Of a DNA stretch of 64,000 nucleotides, positions 12,401 through 20,204 are shown in pieces (the stretch's first letter is position 1; each line of letters starts with the position of its first letter). Origin of the DNA: an uncultured Arthrobacter sp. (lineage in GTDB: Bacteria > Actinomycetota > Actinomycetes > Actinomycetales > Micrococcaceae); assembly GCF_947493765.1 (NCBI RefSeq), contig NZ_CANLSZ010000005.1, forward strand, positions 62,001-126,000, given 5' to 3'. A model generated the notes under the pieces. It saw only the letters and a list, made by a program, of their open reading frames with translations. It had not been told where the DNA came from and searched no databases. A program made the position numbers and the translations under genes.

Positions 12401-13326
12401 CGCATGCGCAGCTCGCCCTGGTAGGCCACGCCGATATCGGCCGAGGTCCCGCCGATGTCGAGGGTGACCACGTTCTTGAAGCCGGATTGCCGTCCTGCCC
12501 AGATGCCACCGATCAAACCCCCGACGGGTCCGGACAGCATGAGGGTGACAGGCCGTTTTGCGGCCTCCTTGATGGGAACCATTCCACCCGAGGACTGCAT
12601 CAGGAGGATCTCGCGCTTGTAGCCGAGACCTTCCGCCTGGTCCTGCAGCCGGTTCAGGTAGCGGGAGACCCGGGGGCCCACGTAGGCGTTGAGGGCCGTG
12701 GTGGAGAATCGCTCGTACTCACGGTAGAGCGGGACGATGTCGTGCGAGAGCGAGAGGAAGGCCTCGGGGAACTCCTCGGTGACGATCTCGCCGATGCGCT
12801 TCTCGTGCTCCGGGTTCAGATAGGAATGCAGCAGGCAGACGGCGATGGCCTCGACTCCGGCGTTCTTCAGCTCGCGCACCCGGTCCCGCACCTCGTCCTC
12901 GTCCAGGGCGACCAGCACCTCGCCGTCGGGGGCCGTGATGCGCTCCTTGACCGTCAGGCGGTGACGGCGCTTGATGAGGGGTTTGGTCTGCCAGGGCATG
13001 GACTGCTGCAGGGAGAAGTTGAAGGGCTTCTTGTGCCTGGCGATGTGCAGGATGTCCCGGAATCCCTCGGTCGTGATCATGCCGACCTCGGCGCCGGTGT
13101 GGGTCAGCGCCGTGTTGGTCGCAACGGTGGTGCCGTGGACGAGCTGATCGATCTCCGACAGCGACACTCCTGCCTTCTCACTGAGCATCTTCAGGCCGTT
13201 GATCACTCCCTCTGCGGGATCGTGAGGGGTGGAGGGAACCTTCTCCACGACGGCGATGCGCTGCTCGTCGTCCGAGTAGTACACATCGGTGAATGTGCCG
13301 CCGACGTCGACTCCTATGCGCTTCAT
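9460..13326 (-). CDS. Fused hydantoinase A/B (N-methylhydantoinase / 5-oxoprolinase family)
   Basis: The 1288-residue protein joins both subunits of the ATP-dependent hydantoinase family. HyuA comes first (MKRIGVDVGGTFTD with the actin-like phosphate loop, HGTTVATNTALTHTGAEVG, TLDIGGTSADIG), roughly residues 1-690. HyuB follows (from LATPILMRVIGGALNSAAKE to about residue 1260). Free-standing bacterial HyuA and HyuB are usually separate; fusion is typical of eukaryotic 5-oxoprolinase and some bacteria. The next gene over encodes N-carbamoylsarcosine amidase, so N-methylhydantoin hydrolysis to N-carbamoylsarcosine is the likely reaction. 5-Oxoproline is the main alternative substrate. The frame stays open to 13467, but ATG 13326 has a ribosome-binding site (AAAGGA) and starts exactly at the conserved domain. 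Confidence 0.92.
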   Translation of the reverse strand: MKRIGVDVGGTFTDVYYSDDEQRIAVVEKVPSTPHDPAEGVINGLKMLSEKAGVSLSEIDQLVHGTTVATNTALTHTGAEVGMITTEGFRDILHIARHKKPFNFSLQQSMPWQTKPLIKRRHRLTVKERITAPDGEVLVALDEDEVRDRVRELKNAGVEAIAVCLLHSYLNPEHEKRIGEIVTEEFPEAFLSLSHDIVPLYREYERFSTTALNAYVGPRVSRYLNRLQDQAEGLGYKREILLMQSSGGMVPIKEAAKRPVTLMLSGPVGGLIGGIWAGRQSGFKNVVTLDIGGTSADIGVAYQGELRMRHLLDTKIGDHQAMVPMVDIDTIGAGGGSIAYVDAGGVFRVGPQSAGADPGPVCYGRGGTDPTSTDAQVLLGRMRPDRVLAGSGMDLDLDGARKCMQGLADKLGMSVEEAALGALQVQKFGMTQAIEQNSVRRGYDPRDFTLVAAGGAGALFACEIAAELEVPQVLVPAHPGIMAATGLLATDEQYEFVATNRFKFREADPSAIQASFERLEREATAQLDAEEVPLDRRKLDWLADARYEGQGYEIRFDVPEGPVDQDWMTTAETAFHDAHFEEYGHRFKDGTVEVINIRVEARALMDDLPSPIPTHSGDLEDALVETRPVTFTQDGKPATLDTGFYDRERMGVGTEFAGPAVIEQYDATVVVPPGFSGTVDSAGNLVITCPAATETAEKLATPILMRVIGGALNSAAKEMASVLFRMAYSSIIRESEDLGAGLFDKDGNVLAESDSTPMFMGSMPKIVKGVMSVLGDDIHEGDVILHNDPYLGATHSPDVAIIEPIFHDGQLVGFAGASGQLIDNGGAFSGLMVDIQDIQSEGTIFRAIKVYEKGVRQESLIRHILNNSRTPTSNEGDFQAMIAACELAKSRYIALIERYGFAAVRDAGQNWIDYSERMLRQEIAKIPDGVYETEVGYLDDDGRNYGKKLPIVVKVIVEGDEITYDLTGSSEQVPTAYNCAFEGTTVSAFTFITRMMFLDEVAFPVFVPQNEGMLKPLKVIAPEGTIFNPTYPAATFSRFSQVQRAVDLALRALAPIIPDRVTAGNSAHIHFVSYSGWDEKAGEYWVYLEVNEGSYGARSTSDGPDSVDNLIANTRNNPIEELEWRFPMRTDRYELRDEPAAAGEYRGGIGIVRENTFLVDTAVTCEGERHESDVPWGAFEGHEGLNASLIKNPGREGEESWPSKVTGWQLKAGDSLQITVPSGGGFGHPTRRDPQQVLEDVLDGFTTIDAAERDYGVVLVEEVDRMRLDAEGTIALRERMNSRTVLTP

Positions 13327-13470
13327 GATGGATCCTTTCGAGAGGGGACTACCTGGGAAGGTCGAGGGTGGAGGAAGGCCCTGGGGCCAGTGCTTCCTGG
13401 CCCTCCTGCGGGAGACTGCGTCCGATGGCTCGGATTCTGCTCCGTCGGGCTGTGTAATGCAGATCACTGA

Positions 13471-13675
13471 AGTTGCTTAGCGTGCAATCTAGTTCTTTAC
13501 AGAGCAACTTGCAATGCCCCAGTGGCATCTCCTCGACATTTGCACGGCACGGCCTCCAGCGGCCATCGCCGTGCCTGCCTGGTCGTTCCCAGGGGCCTCG
13601 GCGGTCTCTGGTGCTGGCTCGATCTGTGAGCTACAGTACTTTCCACAGCAACCTAGTTGCTCGTGTAGCAACCTA
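13471..13675. promoter_or_regulatory. Divergent control region with AGCAAC/GTTGCT boxes
   Basis: The 374-bp gap 13327-13700 between the divergent hydantoinase and N-carbamoylsarcosine amidase genes has no gene. It holds AGTTGCT (13471-13477) and its inverse AGCAACT (13503-13509). It also holds AGCAAC (13647-13652) with GTTGCT (13656-13661) around CTA, and a direct copy AGCAACCTA at 13667-13675. Symmetry and repetition suggest operators, probably for the neighbouring IclR-type regulator. Confidence 0.5.
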
Positions 13676-13700
13676 TAGAACTTCGACAGTGGAGAAGACC

Positions 13701-14471
13701 ATGACAAACACGTCCAGCGACATCGAAGCCCGTCTCGCAGCAGTACTGGAGGAGGCGTTCGAAGCCGGTGCAGGGATCTACAACGAGCGCGGTTTCAAGC
13801 GCCGGATCGGCTACGGTAACCGCCCGGCCGTCATCCACATCGATCTCGCGAACGCCTGGACCCAACCGGGCCATCCGTTCAGCTGCCCGGGCATGGAGGA
13901 GATCATCCCGAATGTGCAGCGGATCAACGAGGCCGCACGCGCCAAGGGGGTCCCGGTCTTCTACACCACGAACGTGTACAAGAACCGCGACGCCGGCTCC
14001 GGTACCAACGACATGGGGCTCTGGTACTCGAAGATCCCCACGGAAACCCTTCCGGCGGGTTCCTACTGGGCGCAGATCGACGACCGGATCGCGCCCGCGG
14101 AGGGCGAGGTCGTGATCGAGAAGAACCGCGCCTCAGCGTTCCCCGGGACGAACCTCGAGCTCTTCCTGACCTCCAACCGCATCGACACCCTGATCGTGAC
14201 CGGCGCGACCGCAGCAGGCTGCGTGCGCCACACCGTCGAGGACGCCATCGCGAAGGGCTTCCGCCCGATCATTCCCAGGGAGACCATCGGCGACCGTGTG
14301 CCGGGCGTGGTGCAGTGGAATCTCTACGACATCGACAACAAGTTCGGTGACGTGGAGTCCACGGACTCGGTGGTCGAGTACCTGAACGGCCTCCCGCAGT
14401 TCGCGGATACTGTCCCTAAGACGCTCTCGGATCCCCAGCCCGAGGTGGCAGCCCCCGCGGATCCCGCCTGA
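13701..14471 (+). CDS. N-carbamoylsarcosine amidase
   Basis: This 256-residue isochorismatase-fold amidohydrolase converts N-carbamoylsarcosine to sarcosine, CO2 and ammonia, the step after N-methylhydantoinase in creatinine breakdown. From memory the whole sequence closely matches the crystallised Arthrobacter enzyme. Its triad Asp51/Lys144/Cys177 corresponds here to Asp48 (VIHIDLANAW), Lys141 (VIEKNRASAF) and Cys174 (TAAGCVRHT), with a constant offset of three. The ATG at 13701 has GGAG 6 nt upstream; the frame upstream of it is open but not conserved. It is transcribed away from the hydantoinase gene from a shared control region. Confidence 0.93.
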   Translation: MTNTSSDIEARLAAVLEEAFEAGAGIYNERGFKRRIGYGNRPAVIHIDLANAWTQPGHPFSCPGMEEIIPNVQRINEAARAKGVPVFYTTNVYKNRDAGSGTNDMGLWYSKIPTETLPAGSYWAQIDDRIAPAEGEVVIEKNRASAFPGTNLELFLTSNRIDTLIVTGATAAGCVRHTVEDAIAKGFRPIIPRETIGDRVPGVVQWNLYDIDNKFGDVESTDSVVEYLNGLPQFADTVPKTLSDPQPEVAAPADPA

Positions 14472-14600
14472 GTCACCCGCCCGGCCGGCGGCGCGACGGT
14501 CCGGTACCCTCACTGGGTGCCGGACTCTCGCGCATGGCCGAGGCGCCGGCGTCCCGGGTTCCCGGCTGCGGCGCCCTGCCCCGATCGACAGCTTCCGCCG

Positions 14601-15422
14601 TCATCCGTGCGAACGGATCCCGGCGACCGCTGACCGCGGATGGGCGCCGAAACCGTCGCTGATACGTGTGATGCAGTGGCGGACCTCCGAGACCAGGCGG
14701 GGCACGTCGGACTCCCCGATCCGGGCCCGTGGCGCCGAGAGCGTGACACACCCGACGAGGGAGCCCGCGTAGTCGTACACGGGTGCGGAGATGCCGAATT
14801 CCTGGGCGTCGGTGCAGCCGTCGTTGATGGCGAAACCGTCGGTGCGGACCTGCGCCAGGTGTGGCTCGACGTCCCCGTCCAGTGCGTCGCCCGGACCGCG
14901 GGAGATCCTTCCGGAATCGAGCAGCGTGGTGACCTCCCCCGAGGAAAGATGCGCCAGGAAGAGCCTGACGGACGAACTCTCGTACCGGTCGTAGCGCGTG
15001 CCGATGTAGGCGGTGTGCTTGACGAACTGGGGGCTGGGGATCTGCTCCACCACCACGGCCTCGTTGCCGTTCCACACCGACAGGGCACTGGTCTCCCTGG
15101 TGCGTTTCGTCAGCTGCTCCAGCTCGCCCTGGGCGAGGCGGCGCACGTCGAGTTCGGCCAGCAGCGGACCCGCCAGGCTGATCACCCCCAGACCCAGGCG
15201 GTAGCGCCCCGTCGCCGGGTCCCTGTGTACGTACCCGGCCTCGGCCAGACCGGAGAGGATCCGCGACACCGTGCTCTTGTGCAGACCGACACGCTGCGAG
15301 ACGTCCGTGACGCCGAGGGTGGTGTCGTCCACGCGGAAGGCCTCGAGTACCCGCAACCCGTTGAGCAGGGACGCCGCGGCTCCCTGGGGACCTTCGCTCC
15401 GCCCATTCGCTGCACTGCTCAT
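14601..15422 (-). CDS. IclR-family transcriptional regulator
   Basis: The 273-residue product has an N-terminal winged helix (LLNGLRVLEAF, then VTDVSQRVGLHKSTVSRILSGLAEAGYVHRD, about residues 20-70). A C-terminal IclR ligand-binding domain follows (IGTRYDRYESSSVRLFLAHLSSGEV). ATG 15422 is preceded by AGGAGAAG at a good distance, so the longer open frame to 15503 is not needed. It lies convergent to and just past the N-carbamoylsarcosine amidase gene and probably controls the hydantoin locus through the AGCAAC boxes. Repressor or activator role and effector are unknown. Confidence 0.9.
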   Translation of the reverse strand: MSSAANGRSEGPQGAAASLLNGLRVLEAFRVDDTTLGVTDVSQRVGLHKSTVSRILSGLAEAGYVHRDPATGRYRLGLGVISLAGPLLAELDVRRLAQGELEQLTKRTRETSALSVWNGNEAVVVEQIPSPQFVKHTAYIGTRYDRYESSSVRLFLAHLSSGEVTTLLDSGRISRGPGDALDGDVEPHLAQVRTDGFAINDGCTDAQEFGISAPVYDYAGSLVGCVTLSAPRARIGESDVPRLVSEVRHCITRISDGFGAHPRSAVAGIRSHG

Positions 15423-15518
15423 AGCTTCTCCTGATCGTTCGTCCCGGACCTCCACGCTAGTGGAGCAGGAAGACAGCTCTGAGCGGGAGACTGTGCTGGA
15501 CATCGCCGGTGGCGCCGA

Positions 15519-15917
15519 CTACGACTGGTCGCTGCCTTCGCCGTCGAGCTTCTCGTCCGCGGAGCCGTTGTCGCGCGCCCTGGCCTCGCGGTCGGCCTGC
15601 TCGCGGCGCCGGCGCTCCTGCTCGCGGGCCTGCTGGCGCCGCTGCGTCTCGAGATTCTGCAGGAAGGCCGGGTCGTCGTCGGGAGCCACCGGCTTGCGTG
15701 GAGCCGGACTCTGCGGACCGGAGGGGCCTTCGCTGCGCGGCCGGCCGAGCAGAAACCACATCCCGGCGCCGATCAGGGGCAGGAGCAAAATGATCAGGAA
15801 CCAGGCGGTTTTCGAGATGCTCCGCACCTCGTGCTTCGAGCTCATCACGCAGTCGATCAGCGAATAAATGATGACGGCGACCCCCAGGATCGCGGCGAAG
15901 AGCAGGAGGCGAGGCAT
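15519..15917 (-). CDS. Small membrane protein with PLDc_N domain
   Basis: The 132-residue protein has two N-terminal hydrophobic helices (LLLFAAILGVAVIIYSLIDCV and TAWFLIILLLPLIGAGMWFLLGRP). These match the phospholipase D nuclease N-terminal (PLDc_N) module: the acidic residue in YSLIDC and the K-x-x-W-F-L pattern. The C-terminal half is charged, Arg/Glu-rich and probably coiled coil (QRRQQAREQERRRREQA). No catalytic HKD motif is present, so it is not a phospholipase. Function unknown. It is commonly found beside menaquinone genes in this group (from memory). Confidence 0.85.
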   Translation of the reverse strand: MPRLLLFAAILGVAVIIYSLIDCVMSSKHEVRSISKTAWFLIILLLPLIGAGMWFLLGRPRSEGPSGPQSPAPRKPVAPDDDPAFLQNLETQRRQQAREQERRRREQADREARARDNGSADEKLDGEGSDQS

Positions 15918-15923
15918 CCTCCA

Positions 15924-15941
15924 ATTGTAGGCGAGTAAACT
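15924..15941. promoter_or_regulatory. Back-to-back -10 boxes for two divergent leaderless genes
   Basis: The 30-bp gap between divergent genes contains TAAACT (15936-15941), ending 6 nt before GTG 15948. On the other strand TACAAT (complement of 15924-15929) ends 6 nt before ATG 15917. Both distances place the predicted transcription start at the start codon. The rightward gene has no ribosome-binding site; the leftward one has GGAGG touching the ATG. Confidence 0.6.
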
Positions 15942-15947
15942 TGCCCC

Positions 15948-16253
15948 GTGGCTTTCCTCAAATTCTCCGCCCTCCGCCTGGTCCTGATCATCGTGTTCTA
16001 CGTGATCGGGGTGCAGCTGGGTCTCGGACTCCTCATGTCCGCAGTGGTGGCGGCGATCCTCGCCTGGTGCGTGACGTATCTCTTCGCCCGCGGTCTGCGC
16101 GACGACGCAGCGGCGACGCTCCAGCGACGCTTCACCCCGGGCGCCCCTCCGGTACGCTCCGCCGTCGAGCTCGATGATGCTGCTGCCGAGGACGCCCTCG
16201 ATCCGAACACTCCCGTGAACACCGACCGGAAGCCGCGCAACGGGGCCGTGTAG
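15948..16253 (+). CDS. DUF4229 membrane protein
   Basis: The 101-residue protein has two hydrophobic helices (LRLVLIIVFYVIGVQLGLG and MSAVVAAILAWCVTYLFARG) and a charged, partly disordered C-terminal tail with RDDAAATLQRR. This matches the actinobacterial DUF4229 family, whose function is unknown. GTG 15948 lacks a ribosome-binding site but sits 6 nt after TAAACT, so leaderless translation is likely. It lies between the PLDc_N protein gene and menA and converges with menA. Confidence 0.82.
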   Translation: MAFLKFSALRLVLIIVFYVIGVQLGLGLLMSAVVAAILAWCVTYLFARGLRDDAAATLQRRFTPGAPPVRSAVELDDAAAEDALDPNTPVNTDRKPRNGAV

Positions 16254-16278
16254 CGAAGCCCTGCGGTCCTGCCGCGGG

Positions 16279-17163
16279 CTAGGCGAGCATGCGGCTCAGC
16301 ACGACGCCGGCGGCGAACAGGATGCTGAAGGCGAGATTGATCAGCCCGGTCTGTTTCAGTACGGGGACCAGGCTTCCGCGCTCCGTCCCGGTGAGCATGC
16401 GCCGGCTGGGCGAGACACCCGCGAGGATCAGCACCAGGACCAGCAGCACCCACGGGTAGTCCGCCGCGAGGAAGAGCGGCAGCAGGATCGCGACTGCGAG
16501 CATCATCACGTAGGTGAGGCGCGCGGTGGTGTCCCCGAGCCGGACGGCGAGGGTCCTCTTCCCCACCACACTGTCGGTCGGGATGTCGCGCACGTTGTTG
16601 GCCATGAGCAGGGCCATGGCGATCAGCCCGGTACTCACGGCGCCGATCCAGGCCGCGGCGCTGAGCTGGTTGGCCTGCGTGTACGTGGTGCCGAGCGTGG
16701 CCACGAGACCGAAGAACACGAAGACGAAGACATCCCCGAGTCCCCGGTAGCCGTACGGGTTCTTCCCACCGGTATAGCCCCAGGCGGCGGCGATGCAGCC
16801 CGCCCCGACCACGAGCAGCACCCAGGTCTGGGAGAGGATTACGAGGGCGAGTCCGGCGAGCATCGCCAGACCGAAGCACACGAACGCCGCCAGCTTCACC
16901 TGCCGCGCAGGTGCGGCCCCCGAACCGGTCAGCCGCAGGGGCCCCACCCGCTCGTCGTCCGTGCCCCGGATGCCGTCGGAGTAGTCGTTCGCGTAGTTGA
17001 CGCCGACCTGCAGCAGGACCGACACGATCACGGCGAGGACCGCGTTGACCGGCTTGAACGATCCGAGCCCGAAGGCGGCGGCGCTGCCGATGATCACTGG
17101 AGCGAACGCCATCGGCAGCGTGCGGGGGCGGGCTCCTTCGAGCCATTGCGCGGCAGTCGCCAC
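16279..17163 (-). CDS. menA: 1,4-dihydroxy-2-naphthoate polyprenyltransferase
   Basis: MenA prenylates 1,4-dihydroxy-2-naphthoate at the membrane, giving demethylmenaquinone. The 294-residue UbiA-type protein has about eight hydrophobic segments and the first aspartate motif in NYANDYSDGIRGTDDERVGP near residues 59-78. A second polar motif follows later (NNVRDIPTDSVVGKRTLAVRLG). GTG 17163 has AGAAGGA upstream and starts at the family-typical ATAAQWLEGARPRTLP; the frame is open to 17208. It is transcribed after menB and menE in the same direction. Confidence 0.93.
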   Translation of the reverse strand: MATAAQWLEGARPRTLPMAFAPVIIGSAAAFGLGSFKPVNAVLAVIVSVLLQVGVNYANDYSDGIRGTDDERVGPLRLTGSGAAPARQVKLAAFVCFGLAMLAGLALVILSQTWVLLVVGAGCIAAAWGYTGGKNPYGYRGLGDVFVFVFFGLVATLGTTYTQANQLSAAAWIGAVSTGLIAMALLMANNVRDIPTDSVVGKRTLAVRLGDTTARLTYVMMLAVAILLPLFLAADYPWVLLVLVLILAGVSPSRRMLTGTERGSLVPVLKQTGLINLAFSILFAAGVVLSRMLA

Positions 17164-17209
17164 AGTCTGTCCTTCTGGTCGGATCGGTGGGGTTGTACGG
17201 TCCCGCACG

Positions 17210-18337
17210 CTAGGCGCGTTCGAGCAGGGCCCTTATGGTGCGGCGGTCGGGTTTGCCGCCGGGGAGGAGGGGGAACGCGTCGAGTGCCAGGATGGTTTTC
17301 GGCACCGCGTGGGCGCCGAGTTCCACGTGCACGGCCTGGCGGATGATCCCGCTGTCCACGTTACCGAGGACCGCGGCCGCGACGGCGGAACCCCACTCCG
17401 GGCTGTCGATGCCGAGCACCATGACCTGGTCGACGCCGGGGACGGCCTGGATCACCTCGCCCACCCGGGCCGCGGAGACCTTCAGGGCTCCCGTGACGAT
17501 CACGTCGTCGAGCCGCCCGTGCACGGCGACGGTGCCGTCGGTCGCAGTCTCGCCGGCGTCGTCGGTGATGAACCAGCGCCGTCCCGAGTTGAACACGAAC
17601 TTCTCCTCGCTCAGCCGGGCGTCACCGAGATACCCCTCGGCGAGGACCGGCCCGCCGATGCGCAACCGACCCTCGACGGCGTCCAGTTCCACGCCGTCGA
17701 GCGGGGTGCCGTCGTAGACACAGCCACCGCACGTCTCGCTCATGCCGTAGGTCTCCACGATCCTCAGGTCATGGCTCCGCGCGAGGGACCGGAGTGCAGG
17801 ACCCGCCGCCGCGCCGCCGAGCAGGATCGCGTCGAAGCGGCGCAGGAGCCGGAGGGTCTCCGGCGTCGGATCGGTCAGGAGCCGGTGGAGCTGCGTGGGG
17901 ACCAGGGACGTGAAACGCACGCGATCGGTCAGCTCGGCGGCCCCGGCGGTGAACGCCTCGGGCGTGAAGCCGCCGACGGTGTCCGCGACGGCGGGCCGGG
18001 TCCCGGCGAAGAGGGAGCGGACCAGGACCTGGAACCCCGCGACGTAGTGCACGGGCAGCGTCAGGAGCCACTGTCCCTCGGCCCGCAGCGCGAACGCCGT
18101 GCCCATGGCGGAGGCGGCGAGTGCGTCGACCCCGAGCATCGTCTGCTTCGGGACCCCCGTGGAGCCCGAGGTGCTGATCACGGCCGCGACGTCGTCGTTC
18201 GGCAGCGACCCGAAGGACTGGCCCGGCACCACATGCGGTGCGACGGCGGGTCCCTCACCGGCGAGGGCCGCGGCGAGGGGTTCCAGGAGTCCGAGGGGAT
18301 CGGACCCCGCGGGCGTGTGGACGGGCAGGAGTTCCAC
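17210..18337 (-). CDS. menE: O-succinylbenzoate-CoA ligase
   Basis: This 375-residue adenylate-forming enzyme activates o-succinylbenzoate with ATP and CoA for menaquinone synthesis. The AMP-binding P-loop is VISTSGSTGVPKQTML near residues 53-68. A later motif YGMSETCGGCVYDG and the C-terminal hinge and lysine region (GRLDDVIVTGALKVSAARV, GGKPDRRTI) are present. It is shorter than the E. coli enzyme because the N-terminal part is reduced, as in other actinobacterial MenE proteins. GTG 18337 lies 7 bp after menB. Confidence 0.9.
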   Translation of the reverse strand: MELLPVHTPAGSDPLGLLEPLAAALAGEGPAVAPHVVPGQSFGSLPNDDVAAVISTSGSTGVPKQTMLGVDALAASAMGTAFALRAEGQWLLTLPVHYVAGFQVLVRSLFAGTRPAVADTVGGFTPEAFTAGAAELTDRVRFTSLVPTQLHRLLTDPTPETLRLLRRFDAILLGGAAAGPALRSLARSHDLRIVETYGMSETCGGCVYDGTPLDGVELDAVEGRLRIGGPVLAEGYLGDARLSEEKFVFNSGRRWFITDDAGETATDGTVAVHGRLDDVIVTGALKVSAARVGEVIQAVPGVDQVMVLGIDSPEWGSAVAAAVLGNVDSGIIRQAVHVELGAHAVPKTILALDAFPLLPGGKPDRRTIRALLERA

Positions 18338-18344
18338 GCGGATC

Positions 18345-19298
18345 CTAGAAGTAGTAGGGGAACGAGGACCAGTCCGGGGCGCGTTTCTCGAGGAACGCCT
18401 CCTTGCCCTCCACCGCCTCGTCCGTCATGTAGGCGAGCCGGGTGGCCTCTCCCGCGAAGACCTGCTGACCGGCCAGGCCGTCGTCGGCGAGGTTGAACGC
18501 GAACTTGAGCATCCTGATGGCCTGCGGACTCTGAGCCGCGATGTCCGCGGCGTACTCGAGCGCGGTCGCCTCCAGCTCCGCATGGTCGACGGCCTCGTTG
18601 ACCGCGCCGAGATCCACCATGTCCTGCGCGGAATACTCGCGGGCGAGGAAGAAGATCTCCCGCGCCTTCTTCTGGCCGATCTGCCGTGCGAGCAGGGCCG
18701 AACCGTACCCGGCGTCGAAGCTGCCCACGCTCGCATCGGTCTGCTTGAACCGGCCGTGCTGCGCGGACGCGAGCGTCAGGTCCGCGACCACGTGGAGGCT
18801 GTGACCACCGCCGGCGGCCCACCCGTTGACGACGGCGATGACCACCTTGGGCATGGTGCGGATGAGGCGCTGCACCTCGAGGATGTGGAGGCGCCCGGCG
18901 CGGGCGGGATCGATCGTCTCGGTCGTCTCGCCCTCCGCATACCTGTAGCCGTCACGGCCACGGATGCGCTGGTCGCCGCCGGAGCAGAAGGAGTGCCCGC
19001 CGTCGCGGGGACTGGGGCCGTTGCCGGTCAGGAGCACGGTGGCCACGTCGGGCGTCATGCGTGCATGGTCCAGCGCCCGGTACAGCTCGTCCACGGTGCC
19101 GGGGCGGAAGGCGTTGCGCACCTCGGGCCGGTCGAACGCGATGCGGACGGTGGGAAGGTCGCGGACGACGGCGCCCGCGGCGTCGCGCTCCACCTGCCGG
19201 TGATAGGTCAGATCTGCGAGGTCCTCGAAGCCCGTGACCACGCGCCAGCGGGTGGGGTCGAAGATGTCGGATACCGTGCGGGGGAGCTCGTGGGTCAC
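18345..19298 (-). CDS. menB: 1,4-dihydroxy-2-naphthoyl-CoA synthase
   Basis: This 317-residue crotonase-fold enzyme performs the Dieckmann-type ring closure of o-succinylbenzoyl-CoA. Typical MenB motifs are HSFCSGGDQRIRGRDGYRY, the oxyanion-hole loop VNGWAAGGGHSLHVVADLTLAS, the QTDASVGSFDAGYGSALLAR segment, and a C-terminal WSSFPYYF ending. GTG 19298 starts a menB-menE-menA set on the minus strand. No menD, menF or menC lies in the window. Confidence 0.94.
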   Translation of the reverse strand: MTHELPRTVSDIFDPTRWRVVTGFEDLADLTYHRQVERDAAGAVVRDLPTVRIAFDRPEVRNAFRPGTVDELYRALDHARMTPDVATVLLTGNGPSPRDGGHSFCSGGDQRIRGRDGYRYAEGETTETIDPARAGRLHILEVQRLIRTMPKVVIAVVNGWAAGGGHSLHVVADLTLASAQHGRFKQTDASVGSFDAGYGSALLARQIGQKKAREIFFLAREYSAQDMVDLGAVNEAVDHAELEATALEYAADIAAQSPQAIRMLKFAFNLADDGLAGQQVFAGEATRLAYMTDEAVEGKEAFLEKRAPDWSSFPYYF

Positions 19299-19346
19299 CC
19301 GTCGAGTCTAGCCGCGCGGGTCTGCCCGGGCGTCGGTGGGCGTTGC

Positions 19347-19358
19347 TACGCTACCGGC
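19347..19358 (+). promoter_or_regulatory. -10 box of a leaderless gene
   Basis: TACGCT at 19347-19352 fits TANNNT and ends 6 nt before ATG 19359. No ribosome-binding site is present. This suggests a transcript that begins at the start codon. Confidence 0.5.
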
Positions 19359-20129
19359 ATGGACGCCGTACCCGCAGCCCCACCCGTCGACGACGTCGCG
19401 CCCACCGCCGCTCCGATCCGGTGGGACGGCGCGGTGAACGCGCGGGATCTCGGCGGCACCGGCGGTGTGCAGCCCGGCCGGCTCTACCGGATGGGCCGGC
19501 ACGAGTGGGTCACCGAGGCGGGGTGGGAGCAGGCCTGGGCCGATGGCGTCCGCACCGTCATCGATCTGCGCCATCCCTTTGAGCTCGGTCGACGGTCCAG
19601 TGATCCGGCGGTCCCAGCCGAGGCCCTGGACCGGTTCGAGATGCACAATCTCCCCACCGAGGACCAGTCCGACGACGAGTTCATGGCCCTGACCGGCCCC
19701 TACCTGAACACCCCGGAGCACTACGGCGAGAACCTGGCCCGCTGGCCCGAGAAGTTCGCCGCGATCGCCCGCGTGATCGTCTCCGCCCGTCGCGGCGGCG
19801 TGGTGGTGCACTGCGCCGCCGGGCGGGACCGCACCGGGCTCGTGGTGGCGTTGCTCCTGAGCGCCGCCGGGGTACCGCATTCCGCCATCGCCGCGGACTA
19901 CGCCGCGGCCGTGACCGCCATCAACGACCGTTACCGGACCCAGGAGGTCCCGCACGAGACGCCGCGCTCGGACGAGGAACTGGCCTCGTGGCTCGCGGAG
20001 GCCCAGGGACACCTGCTCGGACTGCTCTCGTCCCTGGATGCGGAGGAGCTGCTCCGCGCCGGCGGTCTGAGCGAGGAGGAACTCGGCACCCTCCGGACGA
20101 GACTGACGGACCCTGCCTGGGCCCACTGA
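19359..20129 (+). CDS. Tyrosine-protein phosphatase (LipA/PtpB-like)
   Basis: The 256-residue product carries the P-loop HCAAGRDRTGLV near residues 150-161 (C-x5-R with an extra Asp and Arg). This is the hallmark of the Tyr_phosphatase_3 / PtpB-like family of tyrosine and phosphoinositide phosphatases. An upstream NARDLGGTGG...LYRMGR segment is also typical. ATG 19359 lies 6 nt after TACGCT. The gene diverges from menB, so it may share its promoter region but need not share its function. Physiological substrate unknown. Confidence 0.87.
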   Translation: MDAVPAAPPVDDVAPTAAPIRWDGAVNARDLGGTGGVQPGRLYRMGRHEWVTEAGWEQAWADGVRTVIDLRHPFELGRRSSDPAVPAEALDRFEMHNLPTEDQSDDEFMALTGPYLNTPEHYGENLARWPEKFAAIARVIVSARRGGVVVHCAAGRDRTGLVVALLLSAAGVPHSAIAADYAAAVTAINDRYRTQEVPHETPRSDEELASWLAEAQGHLLGLLSSLDAEELLRAGGLSEEELGTLRTRLTDPAWAH

Positions 20130-20204
20130 GTCCTGGTCCGACGGGGCCGACTGAGTGGACCGACCGCGCCTGGGTCGACTGGTGACGAAAGGGCCACTCG
20201 AGGA

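Noticed and set aside
13327-13467. Longer start for the hydantoinase gene
   Set aside because: The extra residues are not conserved, and ATG 13326 has a ribosome-binding site and begins the domain.
10738-13470. 910-codon + strand frame opposite the hydantoinase gene
   Set aside because: It is an antisense shadow of a high-GC gene; the minus-strand product has clear HyuA/HyuB motifs.
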